From DASZTU01 sp035493835 (GTDB lineage Bacteria > Pseudomonadota > Alphaproteobacteria > Rhizobiales > Devosiaceae), in NCBI GenBank assembly GCA_035493835.1, contig DATJHO010000119.1, positions 3,962-67,961 of the forward strand: a stretch of DNA of 64,000 nt, given 5' to 3'. The notes beneath the pieces are model-generated. The model was given only the letters and a program-made list of their open reading frames with translations, had not been told where the DNA came from and did not search any database. The position numbers were made by a program, and so were the translations under genes. Below, piece after piece: positions 61,357 to 64,000 of this stretch (position 1 is the stretch's first letter; every line of letters starts with the position of its first letter).

Positions 61357-62106
61357 ATGACCGACTTTTCCTTCCAGCTCTATAGCGCCCGAAAAATTTC
61401 GCCCATCGACGCAATCCTGCCGCTCCTGGCTGGCGAGGGCTACAGGCAGGTGGAGGGCTTTGGCGGCGTCTATGGAGATGCTGAAGGCTTCGCGGAAAAG
61501 CTCAAGGAAAACGGCCTCAGCATGCCGACCGCGCATTTCGGTCTCGACCTGTTGGAGAATCCGGAAAGCACCATCCGCATCGCCAACACGCTTGGCGTGA
61601 GGACCGTGATCTGCCCGGCAGTCCCGTGGGACAAGCGGGACATGGACGAAGCCGGTTGGGATGCCATGGGGGAGGCGCTTGCCCGCTTCACCACAATCTA
61701 CCAGGGTGCCGGCTTCGACTTCGCCTGGCACAACCACGACTTTGAATTCACCCCGACCGCCAGTGGCAAGATGCCGATGGATATCCTGCTCGCCGCCGCG
61801 CCGGGCATGTTGTGGGAAATGGACGTCGCCTGGCTGATCTCCGCCAAGCAGGCGCCGTTCGACTGGTTCGACCGGTACGGACCGCGTATCACGGCGGTTC
61901 ATGTCAAGGATATCGCGCTGCCTGGGCAGGGGCTCGAGGAGGACGGCTGGGCCGATGTCGGTTTCGGTGAGATCGACTGGCCGACGCTCTTTGCCGAGAT
62001 CCGTGCCAATACGGCGGCCAGGTATTTCGTTATCGAGCACGACAACCCGTCCGACGTCGGCCGCTTCGCCAGTCGATCGATCGCGAGCGCCAGCAACTGG
62101 CGGTGA
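61357..62106 (+). CDS. Sugar phosphate isomerase/epimerase (xylose isomerase-like TIM barrel)
   Basis: A 249-residue protein with the AP-endonuclease-2/xylose-isomerase-like fold: FSFQLYSARKISPIDAILPLLAGEGYRQVEGFGG, GFDFAWHNHDFEF, MLWEMDVAW and ITAVHVKDIALPG, which supply the metal ligands Glu, His, Asp and His of this family. AAGAGG lies before the ATG at 61357. It belongs to a plus-strand run with a second epimerase and a Gfo/Idh/MocA dehydrogenase, an arrangement common in inositol or sugar catabolism. The substrate is unknown. Confidence 0.88.
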   Translation: MTDFSFQLYSARKISPIDAILPLLAGEGYRQVEGFGGVYGDAEGFAEKLKENGLSMPTAHFGLDLLENPESTIRIANTLGVRTVICPAVPWDKRDMDEAGWDAMGEALARFTTIYQGAGFDFAWHNHDFEFTPTASGKMPMDILLAAAPGMLWEMDVAWLISAKQAPFDWFDRYGPRITAVHVKDIALPGQGLEEDGWADVGFGEIDWPTLFAEIRANTAARYFVIEHDNPSDVGRFASRSIASASNWR

Positions 62107-62313
62107 GCGGGGCGCAACTCGGGCAGTCGAATCTGCGGTAGGCTGCTGCCAGCCGATCTGCTCGGCCTGCGCTGGTTCAGCCTCTCCTTGACAGTTCAAA
62201 CCGCTGGGTGAAATCTCTTCGGCAATAAGCCGGCCGGCGGATCAACGCTGGCCGTCGTCATGGTTGGGCTTGCGGCCCATCATGACGTACGTACCTAAAA
62301 GAGGAGGATGAGC

Positions 62314-63369
62314 ATGCGCACACTCAAGGGGCCGGCGATATTTTTGGCGCAATTTGCGTCGGACAAGGCGCCTTTCGATACCTTCGACAATATTTGCGGA
62401 TGGGCAGCGGGCCTTGGCTACAAGGGCGTGCAGGTTCCCACCTGGGTATCGAGCTTCATCGATCTCGACCAGGCGGCGACCTCGAAGGCCTATTGCGACG
62501 ATCTGAACGGGGTCGCCGAAAAGCACGGGCTGAAGATCACCGAGCTCTCGACCCACCTGCAGGGCCAACTCGTGGCAGTGCACCCGGCGTACGACACGAT
62601 GTTCGATGGGTTTGCGCCGGCCGCCGTGCACAACAATCCGAAGGCCCGGCAGGAATGGGCGGTGAAGACGCTGATGAACGCCGCCAAGGCCTCGAAGAAC
62701 CTCGGCCTCACCGAACACGCGACATTTTCCGGTGCGCTGGCGTGGCCCTACCTTTATCCCTTTCCGCAGCGTCCCGCCGGGCTGATCGAGGAAGCGTTCG
62801 ACGAACTGGCGCGCCGCTGGACGCCGATCCTTGATGAGTTCGACCGGAACGGGGTCGACCTCTGCTACGAGATCCATCCCGGCGAGGACCTGCATGACGG
62901 GGTGACCTACGAGATGTTCCTCGAGCGGGTGAACAACCATCCGCGCGCGAACCTCCTCTACGACCCCAGCCATTTCGTGCTGCAGCAGCTCGATTATCTC
63001 GACTACATCGACATTTATCACGAGCGCATCCGGATGTTCCACGTCAAGGACGCGGAGTTCAATCCGACCGGTCGGCAGGGCGTTTACGGCGGCTACCAGA
63101 GCTGGGTGAACCGGGCAGGGCGCTTCCGCTCGCTTGGCGACGGGCAGGTCGATTTTGCCTCCATTTTCTCGAAGCTCGCGCAGTACGATTTCGAGGGCTG
63201 GGCCGTGCTCGAATGGGAATGCGCGCTAAAGCATCCCGAGGATGGTGCGCGGGAAGGGGCGCCGTTCATCGCGGCCCACATCATCCACGTCACCGACAAG
63301 GCATTCGATGATTTTGCCGGCGCGGGTACGGATCAGGCGGCCAACCGCAAGATTTTGGGCCTGGGCTAG
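62314..63369 (+). CDS. Sugar phosphate isomerase/epimerase (IolE/IolH-like)
   Basis: A 351-residue TIM-barrel protein: GWAAGLGYKGVQVPTW, LSTHLQGQLVAVHPAYDTM, GVDLCYEIHPGEDLHDG, NLLYDPSHFVLQQLDYLDYI and IRMFHVKDAEFNPTGRQGVYGGYQSW. The Glu, Asp, His and Glu metal ligands are all in place. The ATG at 62314 is taken as start because GAGGAGG lies 6 bases upstream; an ATG at 62308 touches that site. It probably acts on the keto-sugar made by the dehydrogenase encoded next. Confidence 0.9.
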   Translation: MRTLKGPAIFLAQFASDKAPFDTFDNICGWAAGLGYKGVQVPTWVSSFIDLDQAATSKAYCDDLNGVAEKHGLKITELSTHLQGQLVAVHPAYDTMFDGFAPAAVHNNPKARQEWAVKTLMNAAKASKNLGLTEHATFSGALAWPYLYPFPQRPAGLIEEAFDELARRWTPILDEFDRNGVDLCYEIHPGEDLHDGVTYEMFLERVNNHPRANLLYDPSHFVLQQLDYLDYIDIYHERIRMFHVKDAEFNPTGRQGVYGGYQSWVNRAGRFRSLGDGQVDFASIFSKLAQYDFEGWAVLEWECALKHPEDGAREGAPFIAAHIIHVTDKAFDDFAGAGTDQAANRKILGLG

Positions 63370-63378
63370 GGCATCGGA

Positions 63379-63403
63379 CCGAAAAGTGGGAGCCACTTTT
63401 CGG
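63379..63403. repeat. AAAAGTGG-type palindromic repeat
   Basis: A perfect 11-bp stem CCGAAAAGTGG / CCACTTTTCGG with a GAG loop, 10 bases past the epimerase stop. Third copy of the element seen at 26419-26463 and 33281-33307. Confidence 0.65.
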
Positions 63404-63473
63404 ACGAATCCCGTTCCGATTTCATCGGAGCATCCGGCGCTCTAAGCGCGCTCGCAACACGAGGGGAGAAAAA

Positions 63474-64000
63474 ATGGCGGAGAATGGCGCAAGGCGCATT
63501 CGCCTGGGCATGGTTGGCGGTGGCGTCGGGGCTTTCATCGGCTACGTGCACCGCGTCGCTTCGCGGCTGGATGGCGACTATGAACTTGTCGCGGGCGCGC
63601 TGTCCTCGGACCCGGATCGGGCGCGGGAATCCGGCCAAAAGCTCGGACTCGCCGAGGACCGGATCTATACGAGCTACGAGGAGATGGCCAAGGCCGAGGC
63701 TGCCCGCGAGGACGGCATCGAGGCGGTCTCGATCGTCACGCCGAACAACATGCATTTCGGGCCGGCCAAGGCGTTCCTCGAAGCCGGCATCCATGTGATC
63801 TGCGACAAACCGCTGACGTCGACGCTCGAGGACGCACGTGCGCTTGCCGCGATCGAGCCGAAGAACGGCGCCAAATTCCTGCTGACGCACAATTATACCG
63901 GCTATCCCCTGGTGCGGCAGGCTCGTGAACTGGTGAATTCCGGCGCACTCGGGAAGATCCGCATCGTTCAGGTCGAGTACCCGCAGGATTGGCTGACCGA
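63474..64000 (+). CDS. Gfo/Idh/MocA family oxidoreductase, 3' end cut by window
   Basis: NAD(P)-dependent sugar dehydrogenase. The visible 175 codons contain the Rossmann loop IRLGMVGGGVGAFIGYVHRVA, GALSSDPDRARESGQKLGL, EAVSIVTPNNMHF and the EKP-like catalytic segment VICDKPLTSTLEDA, with Lys conserved and Asp in place of Glu, as in several subfamilies. GAGGGGAGAAA precedes the ATG. Third gene of a sugar catabolic run. The substrate-binding half lies outside the window. Confidence 0.92.
   Translation, partial: MAENGARRIRLGMVGGGVGAFIGYVHRVASRLDGDYELVAGALSSDPDRARESGQKLGLAEDRIYTSYEEMAKAEAAREDGIEAVSIVTPNNMHFGPAKAFLEAGIHVICDKPLTSTLEDARALAAIEPKNGAKFLLTHNYTGYPLVRQARELVNSGALGKIRIVQVEYPQDWLT

Overview
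The window looks like one chromosomal stretch of a GC-rich, flagellated alphaproteobacterium of the order Hyphomicrobiales, most likely Devosia-like. This rests on the flaF/flbT pair, fliX divergent from flgI, the cysG-DUF2849-cysI-cysH order, the ycjX-ycjF pair and several families of palindromic intergenic repeats. The genus is inferred by recognition and was not tested by a search. No phage, transposase or CRISPR array is visible.

Layout. 1-12.6 kb: the end of a MacB-type transporter, acetyl-CoA synthetase (acs), a MOP-type flippase coupled to a FemAB-like acyltransferase, a TerC-like membrane protein, and a YhaN/YhaO-like ATPase-phosphoesterase pair. 12.7-20.9 kb: tRNA-Lys, a secreted MsrA, and an assimilatory sulfur block (ferredoxin, cysG, DUF2849, cysI, a cysH-DUF934 fusion, ferredoxin/flavodoxin-NADP reductase, second ferredoxin). 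The absence of a CysJ-like flavoprotein and the presence of an FNR with two adrenodoxin-type ferredoxins suggest ferredoxin-driven sulfite reduction.

20.9-26.1 kb is the most unusual part: eight small secreted-protein genes in a row on the minus strand, in two paralogous families (three and five members). Each has its own ribosome binding site and several hundred bases of upstream DNA. These upstream regions are themselves conserved between copies, including a palindrome whose two arms change together, and one approximately 630-base unit is tandemly duplicated. I recognise no known function for either family.

26.5-31.2 kb: ycjF/ycjX homologues, metA, and a P-loop ATPase of unknown role. 31.3-45.9 kb: a flagellar cluster with flgE-flgK-flgL and an unknown gene on the plus strand, then flaF, flbT, a 944-residue flagellin and flgN-like/flgJ/flgI on the minus strand, and fliX and dksA on the plus strand. 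Sequence signals point to Caulobacter-style control: GG-N10-GC sigma-54 sites before flgE and flgI and a perfect CtrA box before fliX. The filament, hook and junction proteins carry repeated insertion modules.

46-50.6 kb: polysaccharide genes (galU, an outer-membrane export lipoprotein, a TPR-like protein, an initiating sugar transferase). 51-64 kb: mixed housekeeping and metabolic genes (three VOC-fold proteins including gloA, a secreted lipase-like hydrolase, two tRNA-Glu, a double cold-shock-domain protein, DUF192, PAQR/hemolysin III, a formyltransferase-like protein, a periplasmic glucan biosynthesis protein, DUF2076, tRNA-Arg), ending in a sugar-catabolic run of two xylose-isomerase-like epimerases and a Gfo/Idh/MocA dehydrogenase cut by the window edge.
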